Under the pieces are notes generated by a model that did no database searches, was not told where the DNA came from, and saw nothing but the letters and a program-made list of their open reading frames with translations. From Streptomyces regalis (GTDB lineage Bacteria > Actinomycetota > Actinomycetes > Streptomycetales > Streptomycetaceae), in the NCBI RefSeq assembly GCF_001509475.1, contig NZ_LLZG01000407.1, forward strand, positions 1 to 40,693: a stretch of 40,693 nucleotides of DNA. The letters are read 5' to 3'. Position numbers and translations under genes: made by a program. The first letter of the stretch is position 1. The number at the start of each line of letters is the position of its first letter. Below are positions 23,132 to 31,181 of the stretch, piece by piece.

Positions 23132-24244
23132 TTACAGGTCCAGGTCGACGTAGAGCGCCGCGTGGTCGGAGGCTGCGTTGGTCTTCGATGTCACGGTGTC
23201 GAAGGACTTGATGCTCTTCGCGAAGATTCCGCGGGTCTCCAGGCCGACGTGCTGCACCTCCGGCCACAGTGACGGCGGGAGCATCAGGTAGTCGAGCTTG
23301 TCGTCCTCGCTGTTGCAGTCCCCGTGGGTGCCGGGATCTCCGTGATAGGAGCGGTGATCCATCACGTCGCGCAGATCGGTGTCCCGCAGCACCGCGACCG
23401 CTTCGCTGTTCGGGACGTCGTTGAGGTCCCCGGCGACCACGACGTGCGAGGTGCGCTCCAGGGCGGCCCGGTAGATCTCCGCGACCCGCTTCGTCTGGGC
23501 GAGCCGCAGCTCCGGGTCGTCGCGGAACTTGCTCTTGAGATGGTTGCCGAGGACCACGAGGGGTGTTCCGTCGAGCTCGATCTCGTACTCGGGGCAGTCA
23601 CGGCTGAAGAGGCGCCTGTCGGGGCGCTCCGGGTCGGTGTCGAAGAGGTGGGTCCGGGCGGACGTGATCGGGTGACGGCTGAGGATCCCGATGTCGATGC
23701 CCCGGGGGTCGTTGCCGTCGATCAGCAGGGCGTAGGGGTACGGCCGCCTGCCGAGCGCCCCGGCCAGGACCTGCGTGTTGAAGCGCTCCAGAGTCAGCCG
23801 GTCCTCCACCTCCACGGCGAGCAGGATGTCCGCGTCGACCTCCGAGACGACCCGGCCGGTGTTCCGCACGACGTCCATGTCGAGGTCGTCCTGCCCCAGT
23901 TCGGCCCAACCGGCCCACGCGGCACGGCCCTTGGCGGTGACCTCGACCTGGGTCTTGTTGCCCGACCCGGTCGTCTTGAACAGTCCGGAGTCCTTGCCCG
24001 GGCGGGACTGGTTGACGTAGATCGGCGGCGGGTTCTTCGGGTCGACGGCGTAGGCCCGGTGCTTCTCGATGAGCCGGGCGATCTCCTCCTTGTCGCCGGG
24101 CTGATACACAGGCAGATCCAGGAGGGAGACCAACTTGGCGAAGTCGCTGATGATTTCCTCGCGCTTCGCCGGGTCCGAAAGGCGGAAGGCCGTGGGCCGA
24201 CGGAAGACGTTCTCCATGTTGAAGGTGGCGATACGGACGCTCAT
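23132..24244 (-). CDS. Endonuclease/exonuclease/phosphatase (EEP) family hydrolase
   Basis: 370 residues from ATG 24244 with GAGGAGG upstream; the frame is open further but the extension is spurious. EEP-superfamily motifs: VRIATFNMENVF (metal Glu/Asn near residue 10), LLAVEVEDR, VVLGNHLKSK, VVVAGDLND and SDHAALYVDLDL (catalytic His). These metal-dependent enzymes cleave phosphodiester or phosphate bonds in DNA, RNA or lipids; the specific substrate is not clear. There is no signal peptide, so it is probably cytosolic. It ends against the terminator shared with glyS. Confidence 0.85.
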   Translation of the reverse strand: MSVRIATFNMENVFRRPTAFRLSDPAKREEIISDFAKLVSLLDLPVYQPGDKEEIARLIEKHRAYAVDPKNPPPIYVNQSRPGKDSGLFKTTGSGNKTQVEVTAKGRAAWAGWAELGQDDLDMDVVRNTGRVVSEVDADILLAVEVEDRLTLERFNTQVLAGALGRRPYPYALLIDGNDPRGIDIGILSRHPITSARTHLFDTDPERPDRRLFSRDCPEYEIELDGTPLVVLGNHLKSKFRDDPELRLAQTKRVAEIYRAALERTSHVVVAGDLNDVPNSEAVAVLRDTDLRDVMDHRSYHGDPGTHGDCNSEDDKLDYLMLPPSLWPEVQHVGLETRGIFAKSIKSFDTVTSKTNAASDHAALYVDLDL

Positions 24245-24439
24245 GGCAGCCTCCTCGGGCGGCGCAGAGGTACCGCGCGGCCGACGGCAGGCGCCGCCGG
24301 GGTGACCGCACGCCGACACCTCCCATTCTCCGAGCGGACGTGAGCCGTGTCGAACGGAGCGGCGGCTGCGCATTGGTCCTGTTGCGCGGTAGGCGATTGG
24401 CCCTGTATCCCGGGCCGCGGCGACGACAGGGTGGCGCGC

Positions 24440-25051
24440 ATGAGCATCGCGTTCCTCCTGACCACCCTCGTCGTGGTCGCCACCCCCGGCACCGGTGTCG
24501 TCTACACCCTGGCGGCAGGGCTGTCCCGCGGCCGTCGCGCCAGCGTTGTCGCCGCCTTCGCGTGCACGCTCGGGATCGTGCCGCACATGCTGGCCACCAT
24601 CACCGGGGTCGCCGCGCTGTTGCACGCGAGCGCGACGGCCTTCCAGATCCTCAAGTACGCCGGAGTCGCCTACCTCTTGTACATGGCGTGGGCGACACTC
24701 AAGGACAAGGAGACCATCGCGGTGGACGAGGGTGCCGCGCCGCTCTCCTCGAAACGCGTGATCGTACGGGGCGTACTGATCAACATCCTCAACCCGAAGC
24801 TGACGATCTTCTTCTTCGCGTTCCTGCCCCAGTTCGTGGACCCGGGCGAGGCGAACGCCCTGCCGCGCATGCTGGCGCTCAGCGGGGTGTTCATGCTGGC
24901 GACCTTCCTGGTCTTCGCGGCGTACGGCGTGCTCGCGGCCTCCGTCCGCAGCCACGTCACCTCCCGGCCCCGGGTGATGACGTGGCTGCGGCGGAGCTTC
25001 GCGGGGTCGTTCGTGGCGCTCGGGGCGAAGCTGGCGTTCACCGCCCGGTAG
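24440..25051 (+). CDS. LysE-family amino-acid exporter
   Basis: 203 residues from ATG 24440. LysE/RhtB architecture: six hydrophobic stretches, N-terminal PGTGVVYTLAAGLSRGRRASVVAAFACTLG (the family PGP-like signature as PGTG), ILKYAGVAYLLYMAWATLKD, and NPKLTIFFFAFLPQFVDP. The family exports amino acids such as lysine, threonine or homoserine lactone-type compounds. Convergent with the NAD(P)-binding gene. Confidence 0.9.
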   Translation: MSIAFLLTTLVVVATPGTGVVYTLAAGLSRGRRASVVAAFACTLGIVPHMLATITGVAALLHASATAFQILKYAGVAYLLYMAWATLKDKETIAVDEGAAPLSSKRVIVRGVLINILNPKLTIFFFAFLPQFVDPGEANALPRMLALSGVFMLATFLVFAAYGVLAASVRSHVTSRPRVMTWLRRSFAGSFVALGAKLAFTAR

Positions 25052-25055
25052 CCGG

Positions 25056-25709
25056 TCAGTCGTGATGGACGACGGTGACCAGGCGGTCGGCGCCCGGGGC
25101 CTCGAGCTCGTCGAGCACGGCGACGGCCAGGTCCTCGGCGCTGATCCAGGAGTGGCCGTCGGCGGCTGTGAGCAGGGTGTCGGTGCCGCGCCGGTAGCGG
25201 CCGGTCCGCTCTCCGGGCTCCAGCAGGGCGGGCGGGGCGAGGTAGCCCCAGTCGCTGCCGGTGTGTGCCTCGCAGGCGCGTAGCTGGGCGACCCCGGCCG
25301 CGGCGACGGCCGTCACCTCGGCGGGCACGTACGCGGGGTTGTCGGCCACCAGCAGCGCACGGTTCTCGGGACTGCGCAGCACGCCCGCGCCGCCGACCAC
25401 GAGGACGCGCATCCCCGCCTCGGCCGCGATGTCCAGCACCGCACGGGTCGTACCGACGAGGAAGTCCTGGTCGACCGGTTCGGTCCGCACGGCGACCACC
25501 ACGGCGTCGGCGGCACAGGCTCTGAGGGCCTCGCCCAGGGCGTCCGGGTCGCTCGCGTCGACCGCGAACGGCGTCACGTCCGGGTCCTCGCTCGCAGGTT
25601 TCCGGGACAGGGCGCGCACCTGGTGTCCGCGTGCGGCGGCCTCGGTGATCACTCGGCTGCCGACCATGCCGGTGGCGCCGAGCACGGCGATCGTCAGGCC
25701 TGTCGTCAT
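25056..25709 (-). CDS. NAD(P)-binding Rossmann-fold protein (atypical short-chain/NmrA-like)
   Basis: 217 residues from ATG 25709, with AAGGAG about 10 bases upstream. An N-terminal dinucleotide-binding motif IAVLGATGMVGSRV is followed by RALSRKP and a strand VLVVGGAG; the NmrA/SDR-a family often acts as a redox sensor or NADPH-dependent reductase. No catalytic YxxxK pair is obvious, in line with the atypical NAD(P)H-binding subgroup. Its start overlaps the EamA stop (ATGA), so the two are one transcript. Confidence 0.85.
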   Translation of the reverse strand: MTTGLTIAVLGATGMVGSRVITEAAARGHQVRALSRKPASEDPDVTPFAVDASDPDALGEALRACAADAVVVAVRTEPVDQDFLVGTTRAVLDIAAEAGMRVLVVGGAGVLRSPENRALLVADNPAYVPAEVTAVAAAGVAQLRACEAHTGSDWGYLAPPALLEPGERTGRYRRGTDTLLTAADGHSWISAEDLAVAVLDELEAPGADRLVTVVHHD

Positions 25710-26683
25710 GGGATCCGCTCTCCTTGGGTCCGGTCTTCTCGTATGCGGTTCTTGGATGTGGCGCGCGTGAACGGGCGGGACAGGTTCGGGGCGTTGAACT
25801 GCACGGCCAGCAGCGCGGCCAGGGCGAGGGCGAAACCGAGGGCCTGGAGCGGGTTCAGCATCTCGCCGAGCGCGAGGCCGACGACGGTCGCGACCAGCGG
25901 GGACAGCAGCACCAGCGGGGCGGACGCGGCGACCGGAAGCTTGCCGATCCCGCGGAACCACAGCGTGAACGAGATCAGTCCGCCCATCCCGCCGAGCCAC
26001 AGATAACCGGCCACGGCCTCCGCGTCGGCCGACGGCGGCGCTCCCTCGAAAACGACGGTGACCGGCAGCAACACCAGCCCGCCGACGGTCAGTTGCCAGC
26101 CGGCCAGGGTCAGCGGACCGATCCCCGCAGGGCGGCCCCAGCGCTTGGTGAGGACGACGCCGACCGCCATGCCCGCCGTACCGCCGAGACCGGCGAGCAC
26201 GCCGACCGCGTCCAGCCGGGCCTCGGGCCCGAGCACGACGAGCCCGACCCCGACCACACCGAGCGCACCCCACGTCCAGATCCAGGCCGTCGGCCGGTCG
26301 TGCAGCACCACGATGGCCAACCCGGCGACCAGCAGCGGCTGGACGGCGCTGAGGGTCCCGGCGACACCGCCGGGGAGCCGTTCGGCCGCCACGAACAACA
26401 GGGGGAACAGGGCGCCGATGTTGAGGGTGCCGAGAATCGCGGCCTTCCACCACCAGTCGCCGCGCGGCAGCACGCGGGTGAGCGCCAGCGCGAGCAGCCC
26501 GGCGGGCAGGGCGCGCATCAGGCCGGCGAACAGCGGATGCCCGGGCGGGAGCAGCTCCGTGGTCACGGCGTAGGTGGTGCCCCAGGAGGCGGGAGCGAGT
26601 GCGGTCAGCGCGACGGTCGCCGCATGCCGTGCGTACGAGGCCCGTGGCGCGCGGCCCTGTGACCGTCCGGTCGAGGTCTGCAT
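25706..26683 (-). CDS. EamA-family (DMT superfamily) exporter
   Basis: 325 residues from ATG 26683; an upstream in-frame ATG at 26734 would overlap the palindromic site before the LysR gene. Ten hydrophobic segments arranged as two EamA repeats (ALAPASWGTTYAVTTELLPPGHPLFAG ... and AGLGGTAGMAVGVVLTKRWGRPAG ... LSPLVATVVGLALGEMLNP). Such proteins export metabolites, amino acids or drugs; the substrate is not readable. It is divergent from a LysR regulator, its probable controller, and coupled to the NAD(P)-binding gene. Confidence 0.9.
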   Translation of the reverse strand: MQTSTGRSQGRAPRASYARHAATVALTALAPASWGTTYAVTTELLPPGHPLFAGLMRALPAGLLALALTRVLPRGDWWWKAAILGTLNIGALFPLLFVAAERLPGGVAGTLSAVQPLLVAGLAIVVLHDRPTAWIWTWGALGVVGVGLVVLGPEARLDAVGVLAGLGGTAGMAVGVVLTKRWGRPAGIGPLTLAGWQLTVGGLVLLPVTVVFEGAPPSADAEAVAGYLWLGGMGGLISFTLWFRGIGKLPVAASAPLVLLSPLVATVVGLALGEMLNPLQALGFALALAALLAVQFNAPNLSRPFTRATSKNRIREDRTQGERIP

Positions 26684-26728
26684 GCCGAGCAGTCTCGGGC
26701 GGACCCCACCATGACTCCAAAGCATGAT

Positions 26729-26738
26729 TGCCATGGCA
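26729..26738. promoter_or_regulatory. Palindrome TGCCATGGCA in the EamA/LysR divergent region
   Basis: Perfect 10-bp dyad in the 79-base gap between the divergent starts; flanking ATGATTG and CAGCGATG extend it weakly. Candidate LysR-type operator, inferred. Confidence 0.35.
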
Positions 26739-26762
26739 GCGATGAATGTGCACGATCAGCGA

Positions 26763-27677
26763 ATGGACCTTCAGCAGATGCGGTACGTCGTCGCCGTCGC
26801 CGAGACCCGCAACTTCACGCGGGCGGCGGAGCGGTGTTCCGTGGTGCAGTCGTCGCTGAGCCACCGGATCGCCGGTCTGGAACGGGAGTTGGGGGTCAGG
26901 CTGTTCGCCCGCTCCAGTCGGCGGGTGGAGCTGACCAGCGCCGGGGAGGCGTTCGTCGTACGGGCCCGCGAGTGCCTGGCGGCCGCCGACCGCGCCGCCG
27001 CCGACGCCGCCGCGGCGGCCGGGGTGGTACGGGGACGGCTCGCCGTCGGCGTGATCGTGACCACCGCCGCCGTCGACGTCCCCGAGCTGTTGCAGCGGTA
27101 TCGCGCCCAACACCCGGAGGTCCGGGTCATGTTGCGCTCCGGTCGCAGCGACGACTTGGTGGCGGCGATCCGGGCCGGTGAGCTGGACATCGCCTTTCTC
27201 GGTCTGCCCGAGGACCAGCGGCCGTCCGAGGTGGAGACCCTGGTGCTCGACCACGACGAGCATGTACTGGTCGTACCGGCCGGGCACCGGCTCGCGGGCG
27301 CATCCCGGGTCACCCTGCGGGACATCGCGGGGGAGACGTTCGTGGACTTCATGCCCGGCACCCCCGCCCGGGCCCAGTCCGACCAGGCGTTCACCGCGGC
27401 GGGGCTGGCGCGGGACGTGGCGTACGAGGTCGGGGTCGTCGAGCTGATCACCCGGCTGACCGTGCGCGGACTGGGGGTCGCGTTGCTGCCGTCGGCCTTC
27501 GTCCGGCCACTGGCGGCCGATGACCCCGAGCTGGCGCTGGTCCCGGTGGTGGACGGGCCGCGCCGCATCGAGGTGCTCGCGTGGAGCCGGTTCAATCCGA
27601 GTCCGGCGACACGGGCGATGCTCGATGTGCTCGGGGTTCGGTCCGCGGGGGCGGTCAACGGCCCTGGAGCGCCTTGA
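26763..27677 (+). CDS. LysR-family transcriptional regulator
   Basis: 304 residues from ATG 26763 (MDLQQMRYVVAVAETRNFTRAAERCSVVQSSLSHRIAGLERELGVRLFAR), the classical LysR helix-turn-helix; earlier in-frame ATGs would lengthen it atypically. The C-terminal periplasmic-binding-protein-like effector domain follows (RLAVGVIVTTAAVDVPELLQRYRAQHPEV, DIAFLGLPED, GLGVALLPSAFV). It is divergent from the EamA exporter and probably regulates it. Its 3' end overlaps the convergent GNAT ORF by 23 bases. Confidence 0.93.
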   Translation: MDLQQMRYVVAVAETRNFTRAAERCSVVQSSLSHRIAGLERELGVRLFARSSRRVELTSAGEAFVVRARECLAAADRAAADAAAAAGVVRGRLAVGVIVTTAAVDVPELLQRYRAQHPEVRVMLRSGRSDDLVAAIRAGELDIAFLGLPEDQRPSEVETLVLDHDEHVLVVPAGHRLAGASRVTLRDIAGETFVDFMPGTPARAQSDQAFTAAGLARDVAYEVGVVELITRLTVRGLGVALLPSAFVRPLAADDPELALVPVVDGPRRIEVLAWSRFNPSPATRAMLDVLGVRSAGAVNGPGAP

Positions 27678-28128
27678 CGTTGTCGCCGAACGTCCAGTTC
27701 TTTGAGCCGTCCCAGCTGATCGACCAGGTCATCAGGCGCAGGTGGGCCGGGTAGGCGGCGACCTCCGGGACGAGCATGCGCTCCGGGTGGTGCAGGAGCC
27801 GGATCAGCGCCTCGTCCGGGGTGCTCGGGGGCCCGGACGGCTCGGGGTGGCGCTCGGCTGCCCGCGGGAGCCACTCGGTGCGGAAGTCCTCGACGAAGCG
27901 TGGCGTGTCCGCGGCGCCGAGGACGTAGCCGACCGCCCGGCCCGCACCGTCGTCCAGGACGAAGGCGAGGTCCGGTTCGAGCACGACGTACGGGATCGCG
28001 AAGGTCGTCGGGAAGACACCGGGGTCTTTGTGGTGCGGACGGCTGTCGCCACCCTCGTGTGCCGTGCGGACGCAGATGTCCTCGACGGCCTCTCGGTCCT
28101 CGGGCCGGTACCGGCGGATGCGCGTCAT
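27655..28128 (-). CDS. Truncated GNAT-like acetyltransferase fused to a chitinase-like tail
   Basis: 157 residues. Residues 1 to about 130 read as the N-terminal half of a GNAT acetyltransferase (IRRYRPEDREAVEDICVRTAH, VVLEPDLAFVLDDGAGRAVGYVLGAADT), but the acetyl-CoA-binding R/QxxGxG motif that should follow YPAHL is missing. Instead the last 25 or so residues (MTWSISWDGSKNWTFG and onward) look like the eighth-strand end of a GH18 chitinase. The simplest reading is a deletion that joined two genes. Probably inactive as an acetyltransferase. Runs with the small zinc-finger-like gene 13 bases upstream. Confidence 0.6.
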   Translation of the reverse strand: MTRIRRYRPEDREAVEDICVRTAHEGGDSRPHHKDPGVFPTTFAIPYVVLEPDLAFVLDDGAGRAVGYVLGAADTPRFVEDFRTEWLPRAAERHPEPSGPPSTPDEALIRLLHHPERMLVPEVAAYPAHLRLMTWSISWDGSKNWTFGDNVKALQGR

Positions 28129-28141
28129 CGGCGGACTGCCG

Positions 28142-28360
28142 TCATCGGTCCGACTGCGCCTCCGTCGGATCCACCGTCGCCTGGTGCGCCTCCGCCAGAT
28201 GTTCCTCCGCTTTCAGCCAGGGCAGGAACTGCGCGCCCTGGCGCCAACCGCAGGTGTCACATCTGATCGTGCGCTGCGCGCCCTTGCGCTGTACCCGTAC
28301 GACGTGCTCGCGTCCGTGGTGGTCCCAGCGGCTCACCTTGCTCGTGTTGATCTCCAGCAT
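28142..28360 (-). CDS. Small protein with a C2H2-like zinc-binding pattern
   Basis: 72 residues from ATG 28360 with GGAGG upstream; the open frame extends to 28489 but the longer start is less likely. A CDTCGW pair and a later HLAEAH pair give a C-x2-C-x16-H-x4-H arrangement, compatible with a single zinc finger. Rich in Arg/Lys/His (SRWDHHGREHVVRVQRKG). Cytosolic. Function unknown. In one transcript with the truncated GNAT. Confidence 0.65.
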   Translation of the reverse strand: MLEINTSKVSRWDHHGREHVVRVQRKGAQRTIRCDTCGWRQGAQFLPWLKAEEHLAEAHQATVDPTEAQSDR

Positions 28361-28504
28361 GACGCCTCCAGCGTCCGAGGACATCGAGTCCGCGTGCGCG
28401 GCCCTGAGTGGCGTGCGCAGCAAGGAGTGTGCAGCAAGACCAACATCAATAGGGACTCCTCCCCGGCGAGTTGACCAACCTGTGGCCACACCCTCACAAG
28501 TCGG

Positions 28505-29935
28505 TCAGCCGATCGTGCGCGGCAGACGCAGGCTGAGCAGCCCGGTCAGCGCCACTCCGGCCAGCTGGACCAGGAGCGTGGTGACCAGGGCGTCCCGCAT
28601 GCCCACCGTGGGGATGAGGGAGAGGAAGAGTGTGCCCAGGGTGGCGACTCCGAGCGCCAGTGACGACTGCTGGGTCGTGATCATCACCCCGCTGCCCACG
28701 CCCGCCCGCGCCGACGGCACCTCGGACAGGACGATCCGGAAGACGACGGGGAGTTGGAGGGCCTGGCCCGCGCCGGCGATCGCCGCCCCGGGGAGCAGTT
28801 CGACCAGGCCGAGGTCCGGCCAGGAGCGCCAGGCGGCCAGCGCCATCAGGGCCACGCCCATCGCCTGGATCGCCGCACCGGCGGTCACGACCCGGGTGCC
28901 GTAGCGGGCCACCAGCCGTGGCCCGGCCAGCGAGACGAAGAAGAACACCACCGCCATGGGAGCGAGCGCCAGCCCCGCCGCGACCGGCCCCCGGCCCGCA
29001 CCCTGCTGCAACGCCACCGCGATCACGAACATGAATCCGCTGAAGCCGATCGAGAACGGCACGATCATCACCAGACCACGCCGCAAAGACGTGAGCGCGA
29101 ACAGGCTCGGAGGCACGAGCGGCGTACGGCCCTGCCGGTCCGCCCTGCGCTCCACCGCGTAGAACGCCGCCGCCACGAACGGGAACGCCGCCAGCGACAG
29201 CCACGTCCACAGCGGCCAGCCCGCCGCCCGGCCCTCGGTGAGCGGGGCCAGAAGCGCGAGGAGGGAGACGGCCAGCAGGACCGTGCCGGGTCCGTCGATC
29301 GGTTCCGGGTGCTGGGAGCGGGTCTCCGGGACCGCGCGGGCGGCCAGGAAGAGGCCGACGAGGACGACGGGGACGTTCACGAGGAAGACGGAACGCCAGC
29401 CGGTCCCCGCGATGTCGGCGGCGACGAGGACCCCGCCCAGGATCTGGCCCGCCACCATGGACAGGCCGGCCGTCGCGCCGTAGAGCCCCATGGCCTTCGC
29501 GCGGCGGGGACCGCTGGTGGCCGCCTGGATCGTCGCGAGCACCTGCGGCAGCATCGCCGCCGACGCCGCGCCCTGCGCGACCCGCGCCGCGACGAGCGCC
29601 CACGCGCTGGGTGCGAGCCCGCACGCCAGCGAGGTCAGCCCGAAGGCCGCCATGCCGCCGATGAAGAGCCGACGCCGGCCGAACAGGTCACCGAGCCGTC
29701 CGCCGAGGACGAGAAGGACGGCGTACGCCAACCCGTAACCTGCGACGACGAGTTCGAGCACGGCCTCGCTCGCGGCGAGGTCGTGGCCGATGGTGGGCAG
29801 CGCGACGTTGACGATGAAGAAGTCGATGAGCGGGAGTGCCGCGGCGAGCAGCACCGTGAAGAGCCCGAGGCCGCCGAGCGAGGGTGGCGCGGCGGGCCGG
29901 GCGGCCTGCGGTGTGGATGCGATGGTTTCGGTCAC
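28505..29935 (-). CDS. MFS drug exporter (DHA2/EmrB-QacA type)
   Basis: 476 residues from GTG 29935 (GGAG 10 bases upstream); upstream frame to 30082 overlaps the regulatory region. 12-14 hydrophobic helices, with the MFS motif A-like GGRLGDLFGRRRLFIGG in the first cytoplasmic loop, VAARVAQGAASAAMLPQVLA and motif C-like GGVLVAADIAGTGWRSVFLVNVPVV, typical of 14-helix multidrug antiporters. Divergent from an MmyB-like regulator; probably controlled by it. Confidence 0.92.
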   Translation of the reverse strand: MTETIASTPQAARPAAPPSLGGLGLFTVLLAAALPLIDFFIVNVALPTIGHDLAASEAVLELVVAGYGLAYAVLLVLGGRLGDLFGRRRLFIGGMAAFGLTSLACGLAPSAWALVAARVAQGAASAAMLPQVLATIQAATSGPRRAKAMGLYGATAGLSMVAGQILGGVLVAADIAGTGWRSVFLVNVPVVLVGLFLAARAVPETRSQHPEPIDGPGTVLLAVSLLALLAPLTEGRAAGWPLWTWLSLAAFPFVAAAFYAVERRADRQGRTPLVPPSLFALTSLRRGLVMIVPFSIGFSGFMFVIAVALQQGAGRGPVAAGLALAPMAVVFFFVSLAGPRLVARYGTRVVTAGAAIQAMGVALMALAAWRSWPDLGLVELLPGAAIAGAGQALQLPVVFRIVLSEVPSARAGVGSGVMITTQQSSLALGVATLGTLFLSLIPTVGMRDALVTTLLVQLAGVALTGLLSLRLPRTIG

Positions 29936-29962
29936 GCTGACCAGACTCCGCGCACCCCGAGA

Positions 29963-29994
29963 CTGGTACCAGAGTCTCCTTATCCTGGTACAAG
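29963..29994. promoter_or_regulatory. Candidate operator: palindrome and repeat CTGGTAC in the MFS/MmyB-like divergent region
   Basis: CTGGTACCAG (29963-29972) is a perfect palindrome; CTGGTAC recurs at 29985-29991, 22 bases (two helical turns) away. The flanks AGACT and AGTCT extend the dyad. Sits between the two divergent starts. Likely site for the adjacent regulator, by inference. Confidence 0.5.
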
Positions 29995-30036
29995 CACTAC
30001 CTGGAAACAGGGTTCGCACGGCGGCAGGCTGGAGGC

Positions 30037-30945
30037 ATGACGACCATGGCCCAGGAGACGGTGACCCCGCAGGCGACCCCACGGGGGGCTTCGCAAGGCA
30101 CGGCCACGGCGGCGGTCCGCCGGCACGAGCTCGCCGACTTTCTGCGCCACCGCCGCGAGCACATCGCCCCGGAACAGGTCGGCCTGCCCCGTGGCCGCCG
30201 GCGCCGCACTCCCGGCCTGCGCCGCGAGGAGGTCGCCCAGCTCTCCGCGGTCGGCGTCACCTGGTACACCTGGCTGGAGCAGGCCCGTGACATCCAGGTC
30301 TCCGTCCAGGTCCTGGACGCCCTGGCCCGCACCCTCCTCCTGGACCCCAGCGAGCGGGCGCACCTCTTCCAGCTGGCCGGCGCGGTGGATCCGACACCGG
30401 CGACGGCCTGCCCGTCGGTGACCCCCGCCATGCGGGCCGTCCTGGAGCAACTGGAGCCGTACCCGGCCTGCCTGCAGAACAGCCGCTACGACATCCTCGC
30501 CTACAACCGCACGTACGGGCTGCTGCTGTGCGACCTGCAAGCGGTGCCGCCCGAGGACCGCAACTGCATGATCCTGTCGTACACGCACGACGAGTGGCGC
30601 TCGTCGATCGTGCACCTGGAGGAGACCCAGCGCCTCATGGCCGCCCGTTTCCGGGCCGCCATGGCCGGCCATCTCGGCGAGCCCGTGTGGAAGATGCTCC
30701 TCAAGCGGCTGCGCACGGAATCAGCCGAGTTCTGCGAGGCGTGGGACCGGCATGAGGTGGTGGCCCACCGGACCAAGCGGAAGGAGTTCCTCAACCGGCA
30801 TGTGGGGCGGGTGGTGGTCGACCACACCGACCTGTGGCTGAGCCCGGAGGTGGGGCCGCGGATGGTCACCTATGTCCCGGCGGATGAGGTGAGTCGGGAG
30901 CGGTTGGTGCGGCTGCGGGAGATTGCAGTCGACCGTAGGGGGTGA
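30037..30945 (+). CDS. MmyB-like helix-turn-helix transcriptional regulator
   Basis: 302 residues from ATG 30037. N-terminal XRE-type helix-turn-helix (RHELADFLRHRREHIAPEQVGL, TPGLRREEVAQLSAVGVTWYTWLEQARD) at about 30-95, then the MmyB-type C-terminal domain with VLEQLEPYPACLQNSRYDILAYNRTYGLL and PEDRNCMILSYTHDEWR. The C-terminal part belongs to the PAS-like ligand-binding domain (MLTR). Such regulators in Streptomyces usually sit next to the MFS exporter or oxidoreductase they control, as here. Confidence 0.93.
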   Translation: MTTMAQETVTPQATPRGASQGTATAAVRRHELADFLRHRREHIAPEQVGLPRGRRRRTPGLRREEVAQLSAVGVTWYTWLEQARDIQVSVQVLDALARTLLLDPSERAHLFQLAGAVDPTPATACPSVTPAMRAVLEQLEPYPACLQNSRYDILAYNRTYGLLLCDLQAVPPEDRNCMILSYTHDEWRSSIVHLEETQRLMAARFRAAMAGHLGEPVWKMLLKRLRTESAEFCEAWDRHEVVAHRTKRKEFLNRHVGRVVVDHTDLWLSPEVGPRMVTYVPADEVSRERLVRLREIAVDRRG

Positions 30946-30971
30946 TGAGCGTGTCCATTGCGGAGGAGATG

Positions 30972-31008
30972 TGCGGTCGCGCAGTTTCCCGCGCCCCTTG
31001 AGGGACGT
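30972..31008. repeat. Streptomyces-type intergenic repeat
   Basis: GCGGTCGCGCAGTTTCCCGC followed by GCCCCTTGAGGG is a near-copy, on the opposite strand, of a sequence I recall as very frequent in Streptomyces intergenic DNA (GCGCGGGGAACTGCGCGA). Lies after the MmyB-like regulator. Confidence 0.5.
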
Positions 31009-31016
31009 CCACGGAC

Positions 31017-31181
31017 TCAGGGCTGTGGCGTGAGCCGGACCCGGATGTCCTTGCCGTAGGGCAGCACGATCGTCTGAAGCCGTGGTAACGGTGGCGGTAC
31101 ATCGAGCTGTCCCCGCCCGCGCCGAGACGGGTTGCCGTACGCGACCGCCGCCGGGCCGAAGGCCTCCGTACCCGACCTCAC
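31017..31181 (-). CDS. Putative small ORF coupled to the MFS exporter, with a TTA codon
   Basis: 54 residues from GTG 31181, which overlaps the exporter's TGA (GTGA). No internal stop; one TTA leucine codon (31083-31085). The sequence has MRSGTEAFGPAAVAYGN, a proline-rich middle and LQTIVLPYGKDIRVRLTPQP at the end. Family not recognised. It could be a real small gene or the remnant of a longer one; the end looks like a genuine protein tail. Confidence 0.35.
   Translation of the reverse strand: MRSGTEAFGPAAVAYGNPSRRGRGQLDVPPPLPRLQTIVLPYGKDIRVRLTPQP

Noticed and set aside
24245..24955. Extension of the EEP gene to 24955
   Set aside because: The ATG at 24244 has GAGGAGG, and the added residues overlap the divergent LysE gene without any EEP feature.
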